38,197 bases of DNA from Tannerellaceae bacterium. GTDB taxonomy: Bacteria > Bacteroidota > Bacteroidia > Bacteroidales > Tannerellaceae. Positions 1 to 9,679 of this stretch are shown here, piece after piece. Position 1 is the first letter of the stretch. Every line of letters begins with the position of its first letter. The notes under the pieces were generated by a model. It was not told where the DNA came from, did not search any database, and saw only the letters and a list, made by a program, of their open reading frames with translations. Both the position numbers and the translations under genes were made by a program. Location: NCBI GenBank assembly GCA_021204405.1, contig JAJPZJ010000140.1, forward strand, positions 1 to 38,197, given 5' to 3'.

Positions 1-54
1 TAGCGCGCCACGTTCGGGACGTGGAGGTCGGAAGTTCGAGTCTTCTCATCCCGA
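1..54 (+). tRNA. tRNA-Pro (anticodon CGG), 3' part
   Basis: The window opens inside a tRNA. Visible are the end of the D arm, a perfect 5-bp anticodon stem (8-12 with 20-24) around the loop TTCGGGA (13-19), a 5-nt variable loop, a T arm (30-46) with loop TTCGAGT, and the 3' acceptor strand CATCCCG (47-53) with discriminator A54. The anticodon at 15-17 is CGG, which reads the proline codon CCG. The acceptor ends in G72-A73, which implies a C1-G72 pair, a hallmark of bacterial tRNA-Pro. CCA is not encoded. The 5' half lies outside the window. Confidence 0.88.
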
Positions 55-66
55 CTTTTGAAGTGA

Positions 67-92
67 GGAAGTAGAATCTACTTCCTTTTTTA
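67..92 (+). terminator. Rho-independent terminator after tRNA-Pro
   Basis: A perfect 8-bp stem, GGAAGTAG (67-74) with CTACTTCC (78-85), has a 3-nt loop and is followed directly by a T run. It lies 12 bases after the tRNA end, so it most likely ends the tRNA transcript. Confidence 0.85.
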
Positions 93-196
93 TTTGTCTT
101 TTCTTCTCTTTTTACTTAAATACCCTTTTAAATAGTCTTCCGGTAAAGCAAACCCATTAGTTAAAATGTTATATCTTTAAAGGGAGATAGAGGATT

Positions 197-1248
197 ATGA
201 ATTTTTCATTTATCAGATATATTGTTCTATTATATATTGGAGTTATGGTCAGTTGTAATAAACATTCCACGCAGGCAGGGTACTCTGGTGAAGATCTTTC
301 TTCTCAGGCGGTAATTAAAGTTGATAAGAATACCCGGCGTCCTATATTAGAAATTTCTTATGTGGGTGACTGGACTTTATATAGTGGTTCTTCAGTAAAG
401 GATATTAATTTACATCTCCTGTCCTTAGAGGAAATGAACCTGGAGAATATGGATTAGCTATGGAGGAAATGGTACGTATGTATTACCAGTTAGATACAAG
501 GGCGGGAAGAGCTATTCTGGCCGAACGCCATTTACCGATGAGAGGAGGATACAACTTCCGGGATTTGGGTGGTATAAGAAATAAGGAAGGCAAATATGTA
601 AAATGGGGAAAACTCTTTCGTTCGGATGAAATGAAAGATTTGACAAAAGAAGATGTAATATATCTGAATAGTATTCCTCTGGTAACTGTTGTTGATTTCC
701 GTTCTGGTGAAGAGATAGAAGAGTCGCCGGATGTACTACCGGATTCGGTTCGTGCACATTATATTCTCAGTATTACACCCGGCAATCTGGGCGAATTGTC
801 TATGCAGGATATTACAAGCTTGTCAGCTGAGCAATCAATCGGTATTATGGAAGCTATCAACCGGCAGTTTGTTACAGATCCGGCATGTATAGACCAGTAT
901 AAACAATTCTTTTCCTTATTGCAAAATGAAGAAAATCTACTCCTACTTTTCCATTGCACAGCCGGTAAAGACCGTACGGGTATAGCTGCCTATCTTTTTC
1001 TTACTTGTTTAAATGTTGAAGAAAAGGATATATTGAATGATTACCTTTCTTCCAATATGTATTTACAGGATAAATATGGAGCTTATATTAAACAATACCC
1101 TGCACTAGCTCCGTTATTGGAGGTAAAACCCGAATACCTGAAGGCTGGTATAGAAGCCATAAGGCAAAACTATGGGACTACCAGCCATTTTCTAGAAAAC
1201 TATCTGATGGTTGACTTGAAGAAGATGAGAGATATTTATCTATATTAG
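197..1248 (+). pseudogene. Lipoprotein tyrosine phosphatase (Y_phosphatase3-like), one frameshift
   Basis: Two adjoining reading frames (197-457 and 460-1248) are halves of one gene. The first encodes a lipoprotein signal (hydrophobic stretch, then VMVSC) and a small beta-rich domain. The second holds a YNFRDLGG motif and the phosphatase loop HCTAGKDRTG (Cys nucleophile and Arg, encoded near 952-981), as in PF13350-type protein-tyrosine or phosphoinositide phosphatases. The downstream frame stays open back to about 409 and reads into family-like sequence (PVLRGNEPGEYGLAMEEM). Adding one T near 414-417 joins the halves into 350 residues, the usual size for Bacteroidota members. A GGGAG/GAGG stretch precedes the ATG. 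Either the gene is inactivated or one base was lost in the assembly. This is the only damaged gene in the left 15.9 kb. Confidence 0.8.
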
Positions 1249-1381
1249 AGAAAGATATTAAAAGAAACAGGAGCAGCTAAATTACTTAGCCACTCCTGCA
1301 AATAATTAGGGTTTTGGTAAAAACCTAATTGGTAAAAACTCAATAGCTCATAATTAAAGTTTTGGTTTCCATATAAAAAAG

Positions 1382-1424
1382 CCTCTACAAGGCCATACAA
1401 TAATCCTTGTAGAGGTCTTGGTTT
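1382..1424 (+). terminator. Terminator hairpin downstream of the phosphatase gene
   Basis: A perfect 11-bp stem, CCTCTACAAGG (1382-1392) with CCTTGTAGAGG (1405-1415), has a 12-nt loop and is followed by TCTTGGTTTTTC. A run of A precedes it, so it may work in both directions. It lies about 135 bases after the phosphatase stop codon. Confidence 0.7.
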
Positions 1425-1571
1425 TTCTTAGTTGTTACAAATATAAAATGAATATTTCTAACTATCTATATTCTTACAAACTTTTTTTATTATTTATGCT
1501 GTAAAACAGCTTATACTCGCTATTTAAGCACTTTTCAACGATTTTTTATTGTCAAATAATACTTGTTTTAT

Positions 1572-1607
1572 AAAAAAGGCAGCTACAGAGAATATAGCTG
1601 CCTTTTT
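1572..1607 (-). terminator. groESL terminator
   Basis: The stem GGCAGCTA (1578-1585) with TAGCTGCC (1595-1602) is flanked by A6 on the left and T6 on the right, so it can terminate in both directions. On the minus strand it lies about 30 bases after the groEL stop and ends in a U run. Confidence 0.85.
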
Positions 1608-1633
1608 TATTTTTTTAAGATTGGGAGAGCTGA

Positions 1634-3286
<1,653 letters not shown>

Positions 3287-3306
3287 TTATTGATTTGAAA
3301 AATGAA

Positions 3307-3576
3307 TTAAATTATAGCAAGAATATCTGACTGACGCATGATCAGGTAGCTTTCTCCTTCAAGTTCGATTTCAGTTCCGGCATACTTTCCGTAAAGTACT
3401 GTATCACCGTTTTTTACTATCATCTCTTCATCTTTTGTACCGCTACCTACGGCTACAACTTCTCCTTTTAAAGGTTTTTCTTTTGCCGAATCAGGAATAA
3501 TGATTCCGCCAAGTGTTTTTTCTTCTGCTGCAGCAGGCTTAATCAGCACTCTGTCTGCTAATGGTTTAATGTTCAT
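3307..3576 (-). CDS. groES: Co-chaperonin GroES
   Basis: GroES is the lid of the GroEL chamber. The 89-residue product begins [14 protein letters not shown], contains the mobile-loop region ([18 protein letters not shown]) and ends in the usual short beta strand. Length and order groES-groEL are typical. No CIRCE or HrcA inverted repeat is visible upstream. Instead two sigma-54-like promoters lie 63-103 bases before the start codon. Confidence 0.97.
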   Translation of the reverse strand: MNIKPLADRVLIKPAAAEEKTLGGIIIPDSAKEKPLKGEVVAVGSGTKDEEMIVKNGDTVLYGKYAGTEIELEGESYLIMRQSDILAII

Positions 3577-3638
3577 TTTCTCGGTATTTTTAATTGTTAA
3601 TATTATTAGTTGTATTGTTCATTCATTACTATTTACTA

Positions 3639-3654
3639 TGCAAATTTTGTGCCA
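3639..3654 (-). promoter_or_regulatory. Sigma-54-type -24/-12 promoter of groESL (proximal copy)
   Basis: On the minus strand this reads TGGCACAAAATTTGCA. It matches the RpoN consensus TGGCACRNNNNTTGCW at every fixed position, with GG and GC at the required spacing. The predicted start near 3627 leaves a leader of about 50 nt before groES. No activator binding site was identified. Confidence 0.72.
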
Positions 3655-3663
3655 AAAAAACTA

Positions 3664-3679
3664 TGCAAATTTTGTGCCA
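3664..3679 (-). promoter_or_regulatory. Sigma-54-type -24/-12 promoter of groESL (distal copy)
   Basis: This is an exact second copy of the -24/-12 element, 25 bases further upstream and part of an exact tandem duplication. It could give a second start site, or be a by-product of the duplication. Confidence 0.6.
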
Positions 3680-3737
3680 AAAAAAAGAAAGTGAAAGGAC
3701 TGTCAATTTTTCATAATCTTACGTCAAATTATTAATG

Positions 3738-3779
3738 ACTTCTGACAGGTTGGCTTTTACTTCTGACAGGTTGGCTTTT
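3738..3779. repeat. Exact 21-bp tandem duplication, intergenic
   Basis: 3738-3758 and 3759-3779 are identical 21-bp units beginning ACTTCTGACAGG. They lie between the metK terminator and the groESL promoters. No function is evident. Confidence 0.88.
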
Positions 3780-3783
3780 AAAT

Positions 3784-3818
3784 ATAAAAAACGGAGAAGC
3801 CAAAAGGTTCTTCTCCGT
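3784..3818 (-). terminator. metK terminator
   Basis: The stem ACGGAGAA (3791-3798) with TTCTCCGT (3811-3818), with possible inner GCC/GGT pairing, is followed on the minus strand by a run of five T. It lies 26 bases past the metK stop. Confidence 0.75.
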
Positions 3819-3843
3819 TACAATTATTCTATTTTTATTACTT

Positions 3844-5130
3844 TCAGATATTAAAAGCTTCTTTTATTTTTTCTACATAATCCAGTTTTTCCCATGTGAA
3901 AAGTTCAACTTCCAATAAAATGGGTTCCGGCAGGTAGCGTGAAGAGAAAGCTTTTGTTACCACTTCCGGAGTACGTCCCATATGGCCGTAAGAAGCTGTT
4001 TTAAGATAAATAGGATTCCGTAATTTCAACCGGTCTTCAATTGCTTTGGGACGCATATCGAACAATTGCCATATTTTTTCGGCAATCTCTCCGTCTGTCA
4101 TAGGTACATTAGTCCTGCCATAGGTGTTTACAAAAATATTCATAGGCTGTGCCACCCCAATAGCATATGATACCTGTACCAGGATTTCGTCCGCAACTCC
4201 GGCTGCCACCAGGTTTTTAGCTATATGACGTGCAGCATATGCGGCAGAGCGGTCTACCTTAGAGGGATCCTTACCCGAAAAAGCACCACCACCATGTGCT
4301 CCCTTACCACCATAGGTATCAACTATAATTTTACGGCCTGTTAAGCCGGTATCTCCGTGGGGACCGCCAACAACAAATTTGCCTGTAGGATTTACATGGT
4401 AAATAATTTGCTCATTAAACAAACTTTGTACATGTGCCGGATATTTTGCAATAATCCTGGGGATTAGGATTTCTTTTACATCCCGGGTAATCTTTTTTTG
4501 CATGGCTTTATCTGCTTCTTCCTGGGAAATCCCTTTAGCACAGATAAATTCATCATGTTGTGTAGAAACTACAATGGTATCAATCCGTAAAGGTTGGCCA
4601 TTGTCGTCATATTCAATGGTAACCTGGCTTTTTGCATCCGGACGAAGATAGGGAATAAGCTCTTTTTCATTTTTACGGATGCTGGCTAATTCCTGTAAAA
4701 TACTGTGGGAAAGGTCAAGCGCCAGGGGCATATAATTTTCTGTTTCGTTGGTTGCATAACCAAACATCATACCCTGGTCACCAGCTCCCTGTTCGTAAGG
4801 GTCACTTTTTTCTACTCCCCGGTTAATATCGCCACTTTGTTCATGGATTGCAGAAAGTACACCACATGATTTTGCTTCAAACTGATACTCACTTTCCGTA
4901 TAACCAATTTTTTCTATTACGTGGCGTGCTACTTCCTGCACATCTACATAAGCAGTTGATTTTACTTCACCAGCCAGTATGACCTGTCCGGTAGTTACAA
5001 GAGTTTCACAAGCAACTTTTGAGTTTTTATCATAAGCCAGAAACTCATCCAATAATGCATCTGATATCTGATCGGCAACTTTATCAGGATGTCCTTCCGA
5101 AACCGATTCAGAGGTAAATAGATAACTCAT
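3844..5130 (-). CDS. metK: S-adenosylmethionine synthase
   Basis: MetK makes S-adenosylmethionine from methionine and ATP in the cytoplasm, supplying methylation and the radical-SAM and QueA enzymes encoded nearby. The 428-residue product has GHPDK (residues 13-17), the hexapeptide GAGDQG (115-120) and the glycine-rich loop [16 protein letters not shown]. The length fits the longer Bacteroidota type. A SAM-II-like riboswitch lies in its leader, so expression is probably reduced when SAM is plentiful. The gene is a single unit with its own promoter and terminator and shows no damage. Confidence 0.97.
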   Translation of the reverse strand: MSYLFTSESVSEGHPDKVADQISDALLDEFLAYDKNSKVACETLVTTGQVILAGEVKSTAYVDVQEVARHVIEKIGYTESEYQFEAKSCGVLSAIHEQSGDINRGVEKSDPYEQGAGDQGMMFGYATNETENYMPLALDLSHSILQELASIRKNEKELIPYLRPDAKSQVTIEYDDNGQPLRIDTIVVSTQHDEFICAKGISQEEADKAMQKKITRDVKEILIPRIIAKYPAHVQSLFNEQIIYHVNPTGKFVVGGPHGDTGLTGRKIIVDTYGGKGAHGGGAFSGKDPSKVDRSAAYAARHIAKNLVAAGVADEILVQVSYAIGVAQPMNIFVNTYGRTNVPMTDGEIAEKIWQLFDMRPKAIEDRLKLRNPIYLKTASYGHMGRTPEVVTKAFSSRYLPEPILLEVELFTWEKLDYVEKIKEAFNI

Positions 5131-5203
5131 CGTATTATAATTAATTAAATTAGTAAAGTTAGGAAGATACGATTTGGAGGAGTTGTAATGCGCAGTTAAA
5201 TTA

Positions 5204-5252
5204 CTTTTAGCATTTTTTACTGTGGTTGCAAGCTATCCAAATCTATCCACAT
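5204..5252 (-). ncRNA. SAM-II-like riboswitch in the metK leader
   Basis: On the minus strand the leader has a P1 stem TGTGG (5247-5251) with CCACA (5221-5225). The loop between them reads ATAGATTTGG, then ATAGCTTGCAA. Past P1 come an A-rich stretch and TGCTAAAAG (GCTAAA at 5206-5211). The loop's TAGC can pair with this GCTA to form the H-type pseudoknot. The order GATTT - TTGCAA - P1 strand - A-rich - GCTAAA and the size of about 50 nt match the SAM-II (metA) class. It starts a few bases after the predicted transcription start and precedes a SAM synthase gene, which fits feedback by SAM. The call comes from pattern and pairing, not a covariance-model search. Confidence 0.8.
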
Positions 5253-5261
5253 TTCTTATTG

Positions 5262-5269
5262 CAAAGATA
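5262..5269 (-). promoter_or_regulatory. metK promoter, -7 box TATCTTTG
   Basis: On the minus strand TATCTTTG fits the Bacteroidota -7 consensus TAnnTTTG. Transcription would start near 5255, immediately before the riboswitch. No clear -33 TTTG box is seen. Confidence 0.6.
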
Positions 5270-5334
5270 TTATATATTTCTTAATATATTACTTATTTAC
5301 AATAGTTTTATTTATAATTGTTTTTTACCTATTA

Positions 5335-5805
5335 CTATGTATTTAGCAATTCTTTATATAAGGTGTTGATGGTCTTATTATTCAAAGGGTAGATCACGTT
5401 TGGTGCTATTTGGTTGAGAGGAATTAAAACAAAATTCCGTTGAGTCATGTAAGGATGGGGAATAATGAGACTGGTATCTTCTATAATAAGATTATCATAT
5501 AATAATATATCAATGTCGATGATCCTATCTTTATAGGTGCCTTTTACAGATTTATTAGCCCGTCTCATATTTTTTTCTATAAGGCTGGTTTCTTCCAGTA
5601 ATGCAGATGGTGAAAGGTGGGTAATCACTCCCACTGCTGCATTTAGAAAAGTATTTTCAGAGGAGAATCCCCAGGGTTCAGTAGCATAAAAATCAGATAG
5701 GGAGAAAATCTCACCTATCTGATCCTGGATTTGTTTTATTGCTTCACAAAGGTTATATTCTTTGTCGCCTAAATTAGTGCCCAGACTAAGATATACCTTT
5801 GCCAT
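5335..5805 (-). CDS. folK: Hydroxymethyldihydropterin pyrophosphokinase
   Basis: FolK transfers pyrophosphate from ATP to 6-hydroxymethyl-7,8-dihydropterin in folate synthesis. I choose the start at 5805 (MAKVYLSLGTNLGD, 156 residues). A longer frame from 5847 would add 14 residues with no family character and overlap queA. The motif EPWGFSSENTFLNAAV (residues 43-58) and RIIDIDILLYD (94-104, with metal-binding Asp97 and Asp99) are diagnostic. It is the last gene of the cluster and begins 7 bases after the queA stop. Ribosome-binding sequence is weak, as is common in this phylum. Confidence 0.93.
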   Translation of the reverse strand: MAKVYLSLGTNLGDKEYNLCEAIKQIQDQIGEIFSLSDFYATEPWGFSSENTFLNAAVGVITHLSPSALLEETSLIEKNMRRANKSVKGTYKDRIIDIDILLYDNLIIEDTSLIIPHPYMTQRNFVLIPLNQIAPNVIYPLNNKTINTLYKELLNT

Positions 5806-5812
5806 TTTTGTA

Positions 5813-6862
5813 TCAAATAATAAGCATAGCGTCGCCGTATACACCAAAACGGTATTTTTCTTTTATTGCAACTTCATAAGCTTCCATAATCAGGTCGTAC
5901 CCACCGAATGAAGCAGTCATCATTAAAAGGGTAGAAAGTGGAAGATGGAAATTGGTAACCATACTTGTTGCTACACTAAAATCATAAGGAGGGAAAATAA
6001 ATTTATTGGTCCAACCTTCAAATTCTTTCAGGTGTCCGTCAGTACTTACGGCTGTTTCAACAGCACGCATAACAGAAGTTCCAACGGCACATATCTGGCA
6101 GCCGGCGTCTTTTGCCTCATTAACCGTTCTGACCACTTCGGCATTCACCACCATTTGTTCTGAATCCATTTTGTGTTTGGTCAGGTCTTCCACATCGATT
6201 TTCCGAAAATTACCCAAGCCGGAATGAAGTGTAAGGAAAGCGAAACGGCAATCTTTTATTTCCAACCGTTTCATCAGTTCGCGGCTGAAATGTAAACCTG
6301 CTGCCGGAGCTACTACTGCGCCTTCTTCTGTAGCAAAGATATTTTGATACCGTGCTTTATCCTCACCCTCTACCGGACGATCAATATATTTAGGAAGTAG
6401 AGTTTCCCCCAAAGCATATAGCGACTTTTTGAAATCTTCATGGCTTCCATCGTACAGGAAGCGTAAAGTACGTCCGCGGGAAGTTGTGTTATCAATTACC
6501 TCGGCAACCATTGAATCGTCTTCTCCAAAATAGAGTTTATTACCGATACGAATTTTTCTGGCCGGATCTACTAATACATCCCATAACCGAAGCTCCTGAT
6601 TAAGTTCCCGTAATAAAAAAACCTCGATCCGGGCTCCTGTTTTTTCTTTATTACCATACAAACGGGCAGGAAAGACTTTAGTATTGTTGAAAATAAAAAC
6701 ATCTTTCTCGTTATAGTAGTTAAGAATATCCTTGAATACTTTGTGCTCTATCTCGCTGGTGTCGCGATGAACAACTATTAAACGTGCTTCGTCTCTGTTG
6801 TTAGCCGGATGCAGGGCGATAAGTTCCTGCGGTAAATTAAATTTAAATTTCGAAAGTTTCAT
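5813..6862 (-). CDS. queA: tRNA S-adenosylmethionine ribosyltransferase-isomerase
   Basis: QueA moves the ribosyl part of SAM onto 7-aminomethyl-7-deazaguanine in tRNA, forming epoxyqueuosine at wobble position 34. The 349-residue length is typical. Characteristic stretches are [13 protein letters not shown] at the N-terminus, [15 protein letters not shown], and [15 protein letters not shown] in the middle. The gene sits 23 bases after truB and 7 bases before folK in a one-direction cluster, so it is probably co-transcribed with them. It is intact. Confidence 0.96.
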   Translation of the reverse strand: MKLSKFKFNLPQELIALHPANNRDEARLIVVHRDTSEIEHKVFKDILNYYNEKDVFIFNNTKVFPARLYGNKEKTGARIEVFLLRELNQELRLWDVLVDPARKIRIGNKLYFGEDDSMVAEVIDNTTSRGRTLRFLYDGSHEDFKKSLYALGETLLPKYIDRPVEGEDKARYQNIFATEEGAVVAPAAGLHFSRELMKRLEIKDCRFAFLTLHSGLGNFRKIDVEDLTKHKMDSEQMVVNAEVVRTVNEAKDAGCQICAVGTSVMRAVETAVSTDGHLKEFEGWTNKFIFPPYDFSVATSMVTNFHLPLSTLLMMTASFGGYDLIMEAYEVAIKEKYRFGVYGDAMLII

Positions 6863-6885
6863 ACTGCAGCTTTATTTATTTTCTT

Positions 6886-7578
6886 TTATTCTATCACTTC
6901 TTTATCCAGAAAACTATCCATATCTTCCGGCTGCATACACATATCCAGAGTTATTTCTCCTATTCGGATACGTTTAAGGCCAACCAGATGGGCTCCCGAT
7001 TCAAGCGCAGTACCGATATCTCTGGTAAGTGCCCTGATATAAGTCCCTTTACTACAAACTACTCTTATCCGGATAACCGGTAGTTCGTAACTTAAGAGCT
7101 CTATTTCGTCTATAACAAGTGTTTTCGACTTTAATTTTACTTCTTCTCCTTTACGGGCCAGTTCGTAAGCTCTTTTCCCATCCACTTTACAGGCAGAGAA
7201 TACCGGAGGTATTTGTTCTATCGTTCCTATAAATGTATTTAAAACGGCCTCCACTTTTTCTTTCGAGATATGTTCGATCGGATAAGTCCCGTCTACGGTT
7301 GTTTCCAGATCGAAAGAAGGCGTTGTCTCTCCCAATTTTAACGTAGCGATATATTCTTTTGTCTGATATTGAAATTCATCGATACGTTTGGTCGCTTTTC
7401 CCGTACATATAATCATTACGCCGGTAGCTAAGGGATCCAGTGTGCCGGCATGTCCTACTTTTATTTTCTTTACTCTCAATTTCCTGGATAATTTATAACG
7501 AAATTTGTTTACCAGGTCAAAGGAGGTCCATGTCAGCGGTTTATTAAAATACAGTACTTCTCCTGCAATAAAATCCAT
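6886..7578 (-). CDS. truB: tRNA pseudouridine-55 synthase
   Basis: TruB converts U55 in the T loop of tRNAs to pseudouridine. The 230-residue product carries the catalytic motif HAGTLDPLATGV with Asp48 as the catalytic residue, and the later RIRVVCSKGTYIRAL strand conserved in the family. It lacks a long C-terminal PUA extension, like other short Bacteroidota members. It begins 8 bases after uppP within the same cluster. Confidence 0.96.
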   Translation of the reverse strand: MDFIAGEVLYFNKPLTWTSFDLVNKFRYKLSRKLRVKKIKVGHAGTLDPLATGVMIICTGKATKRIDEFQYQTKEYIATLKLGETTPSFDLETTVDGTYPIEHISKEKVEAVLNTFIGTIEQIPPVFSACKVDGKRAYELARKGEEVKLKSKTLVIDEIELLSYELPVIRIRVVCSKGTYIRALTRDIGTALESGAHLVGLKRIRIGEITLDMCMQPEDMDSFLDKEVIE

Positions 7579-7586
7579 TCTTTAAA

Positions 7587-8381
7587 TTAGATAAGCGAAT
7601 ATATAATAGCAATTAATCCTACGATTACACAATAGTAAGAGAAATAGATTAATTTACCTTTTGCTACCAGATTGATCATCCATTTACAGGCAATACAGCC
7701 AAAAATGAATGCAGCTAAAAATCCTACAATTAAGGAAACTGCAGAGATACCTGAAGCATCAGCCGAAAAATCTCCCTTTATTAAATCCAGGAAGGCTTCT
7801 CCCAGAATAGGAATAATTGCCATTAGGAAAGAGAATTTTGCGACCTGTTCTTTTTGGTTTCCTAATAATATACCAGTCGTAATAGTTGTTCCGGAGCGTG
7901 ATAAACCAGGGAATATAGCACATGCCTGGGAGATCCCTATAATAAATGCATCTTTAAAAGAAATCTCTTTTTTCATGCGGGGCTTGGCATAATATGCGAA
8001 TGCAAGTAGAATGGCTGTAATGATTAGCATACATCCAACGAGTAACAATCCGCTACCGAAAATAGCTTCCACCTGCTTTTTAAAGAATATTCCGACGATA
8101 CCTACTGGTATCATAGAAAGCAGGATTTTGCATACCATTTTGGTCTCTTCATTCCATTTAAAGCTAAACAGGCCTCTGAAAAGAACGCCAACTTCTTTTC
8201 TCAGCACAACAATTGTACTTAGCACTGTGGCTGCATGTACTGCTATGGCAAAAGTTAAATTCTCTTCGCCACTCATACCAAAAATCTCACTCTCAATGGT
8301 AAGGTGACCACTGCTACTTACAGGAAGGAATTCAGTCAGGCCCTGGACAATTCCTAATATCAATGCTTCTAACCAACTCAT
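7587..8381 (-). CDS. uppP: Undecaprenyl-diphosphatase (BacA/UppP)
   Basis: UppP removes a phosphate from undecaprenyl diphosphate at the inner membrane to recycle the lipid carrier for peptidoglycan and other surface polymers. The 264-residue, multi-spanning protein has both family signatures: [15 protein letters not shown] (residues 13-27) and [13 protein letters not shown] near residue 158. Its start overlaps the stop of the preceding DUF3098 gene by 4 bases, which suggests translational coupling. It is intact. Confidence 0.96.
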   Translation of the reverse strand: MSWLEALILGIVQGLTEFLPVSSSGHLTIESEIFGMSGEENLTFAIAVHAATVLSTIVVLRKEVGVLFRGLFSFKWNEETKMVCKILLSMIPVGIVGIFFKKQVEAIFGSGLLLVGCMLIITAILLAFAYYAKPRMKKEISFKDAFIIGISQACAIFPGLSRSGTTITTGILLGNQKEQVAKFSFLMAIIPILGEAFLDLIKGDFSADASGISAVSLIVGFLAAFIFGCIACKWMINLVAKGKLIYFSYYCVIVGLIAIIYSLI

Positions 8382-8626
8382 TCGTTATCTTCCTGTTTAT
8401 TGCTGTTTTTAAGAATACCGAATACCATGAGTAAAAATCCTATAAGTGTAATTACAGGTGCTATTACAATGCGCTGTGTATTAAAAATCTCAGGATTAAA
8501 AGAAACTCCATCTGTAGAGCCTCCACCACTCATTAGGGCAAAGCCAATTATAATAAGCAGGATAGAAATAGATATCCATATGAAATTATCCTTGCCAAAT
8601 ACAAAATCTCTTTTTGCCATCTTCAA
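8378..8626 (-). CDS. Small two-helix membrane protein (DUF3098 type)
   Basis: This 82-residue protein has a short basic start ([14 protein letters not shown]) and two hydrophobic helices, about residues 14-31 and 52-70. A glycine- and serine-rich outer segment lies between them. Size, the [14 protein letters not shown] opening and position between ftsX and uppP match the DUF3098 family of Bacteroidota. Its function is unknown. The conserved position suggests a role near cell-division or envelope work. Translation could instead start at the second Met, at 8620. Confidence 0.8.
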   Translation of the reverse strand: MKMAKRDFVFGKDNFIWISISILLIIIGFALMSGGGSTDGVSFNPEIFNTQRIVIAPVITLIGFLLMVFGILKNSNKQEDNE

Positions 8627-8641
8627 TTTATTATTTGATAT

Positions 8642-9520
8642 TTAAATATAATACAACTTATCAACTCCCATTCTTAGGTATTTGTTCACGGCAAAGAAAG
8701 TTGCAATAACCGATAAGAAAATACCCAGAAATAACATTACCCCATACACCAGTAATAATACTTCTATATCTATAAGATATATAAAGCCATTTAACTCGTT
8801 TTGGAGATAGTACAATGCACCGGTTATCATAAGAATTGCCAGGAAAGAAGCCATGATACCACTTACCACATTATACCATATAAATGGCCTGCGTATAAAG
8901 CCGGAGGTTGCACCTACCAGTTTCATCGTATGAATCAGAAAGCGCTTTGAATAAATAAGTAGCCGGATCGTATTGCTGATCAGTACAAAGGAGATCATGA
9001 TTAATATGGCTGCCAGACCCAATAAAATAATTCCAAGCCGTTTCATATTATCATTGACCATCTGCATCATATCTTTACGGTATAACAAATCAGAAACAGA
9101 AGTGTATTCTTTTATCTGCTTTTCTATAAAGATAAGGCTGTCCGGATTTGCATATTCGGAGTGTAATTTTACTTCGATAGATGCCTGTAAGGGGTTAAAG
9201 CCTAGAAAAGTTTCCGGATTTTCCCCCAACTCTTCTTCCAACTCTTTAGCAGCCTGCTCTTTCGAAATATATTCGGTTGATTTTATATAAGGAAGCTGGT
9301 CCAGACTCTTTTGTATCGCTTTGATATCACTTTCTTTCTGGTTGTCTTTCAGTACAATAGAGAAAGAAATATTCTCTTTTACATATACTCCCAGCGAATT
9401 ACCTAATAAGCCAATTAAAAAGATAAGTCCTAACAGGAAAAGTACGAGTGAAATACTTACAATAGAAGTAAAACGCGAATTGAAGAAAGATACGGAACTA
9501 ATCTTTTTATTTTCAGCCAT
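8642..9520 (-). CDS. ftsX: Cell-division ABC-type permease FtsX
   Basis: FtsX is the membrane partner of FtsE and controls peptidoglycan hydrolases at the division site. The 292-residue protein has the FtsX layout: one N-terminal helix (about 23-45), an extracytoplasmic domain including KDNQKESDIKAIQKSL and a YISKEQAAKELEEELGE stretch, then three C-terminal helices. The family-typical KLVGATSGFIRRPF follows the second helix. FtsE is not encoded next to it, which is usual in this phylum. It is the first gene of a cluster running through DUF3098, uppP, truB, queA and folK, with gaps of 24 bases or less. Confidence 0.93.
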   Translation of the reverse strand: MAENKKISSVSFFNSRFTSIVSISLVLFLLGLIFLIGLLGNSLGVYVKENISFSIVLKDNQKESDIKAIQKSLDQLPYIKSTEYISKEQAAKELEEELGENPETFLGFNPLQASIEVKLHSEYANPDSLIFIEKQIKEYTSVSDLLYRKDMMQMVNDNMKRLGIILLGLAAILIMISFVLISNTIRLLIYSKRFLIHTMKLVGATSGFIRRPFIWYNVVSGIMASFLAILMITGALYYLQNELNGFIYLIDIEVLLLVYGVMLFLGIFLSVIATFFAVNKYLRMGVDKLYYI

Positions 9521-9551
9521 TGGACTACTACCTTAATGATTAAATAAAGGA

Positions 9552-9578
9552 GGAGATGCGTACAGCGCACACATCCCC
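9552..9578 (-). promoter_or_regulatory. Hairpin in the ftsX leader
   Basis: A 10-bp stem (9552-9561 with 9569-9578, two G-U pairs on the minus-strand RNA) closes a 7-nt loop. It lies between the possible promoter at 9590-9597 and the ftsX start. It has no U run, so it is more likely a 5'-end stabiliser or binding site than a terminator. Confidence 0.45.
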
Positions 9579-9589
9579 TAATTTTCCTG

Positions 9590-9597
9590 CAAAAGAA
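9590..9597 (-). promoter_or_regulatory. Possible promoter of the ftsX cluster
   Basis: TTCTTTTG on the minus strand resembles the -7 consensus TAnnTTTG with one mismatch and continues CAGG. Transcription from about 9583 would begin just before the leader hairpin. No -33 box is evident. Confidence 0.35.
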
Positions 9598-9679
9598 CGA
9601 ATAAATTACGTAATACTACGATTATTTATATTATTTAACCTTCTCTCTTTTTAGCATTCGCATTGTTATCTCCTGTTAT

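Larger units (their letters stand above)
1249..1633. other. Gene-free stretch between the phosphatase and groEL
   Basis: No coding region is convincing here. The stretch holds two terminator hairpins (1382-1415 and 1572-1607, listed separately) between the converging phosphatase and groEL genes. The remainder is AT-rich with small imperfect repeats such as GGTTTTGGTAAAAACC. Open frames over 1524-1877 are only shadows of the groEL 3' end. Confidence 0.7.
3636..3685. repeat. Exact 25-bp tandem duplication carrying the promoter
   Basis: 3636-3660 and 3661-3685 are identical 25-bp units (CTATGCAAATTTTGTGCC plus an A run). Each contains one full sigma-54-like element. It belongs to the set of short exact tandem duplications seen through the window. 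Confidence 0.9.

Noticed and set aside
3577..3700. A CIRCE/HrcA operator upstream of groES
   Set aside because: No TTAGCACTC inverted repeat is present; the visible signal is the sigma-54-type element.
3636..3779. The doubled 25-bp and 21-bp units as an iteron origin
   Set aside because: Only two copies of each, no DnaA boxes and no replication gene nearby.
5806..5847. Longer folK start at 5847
   Set aside because: The added 14 residues have no family character and overlap queA; MAKVYLSLGT at 5805 is the conserved beginning.
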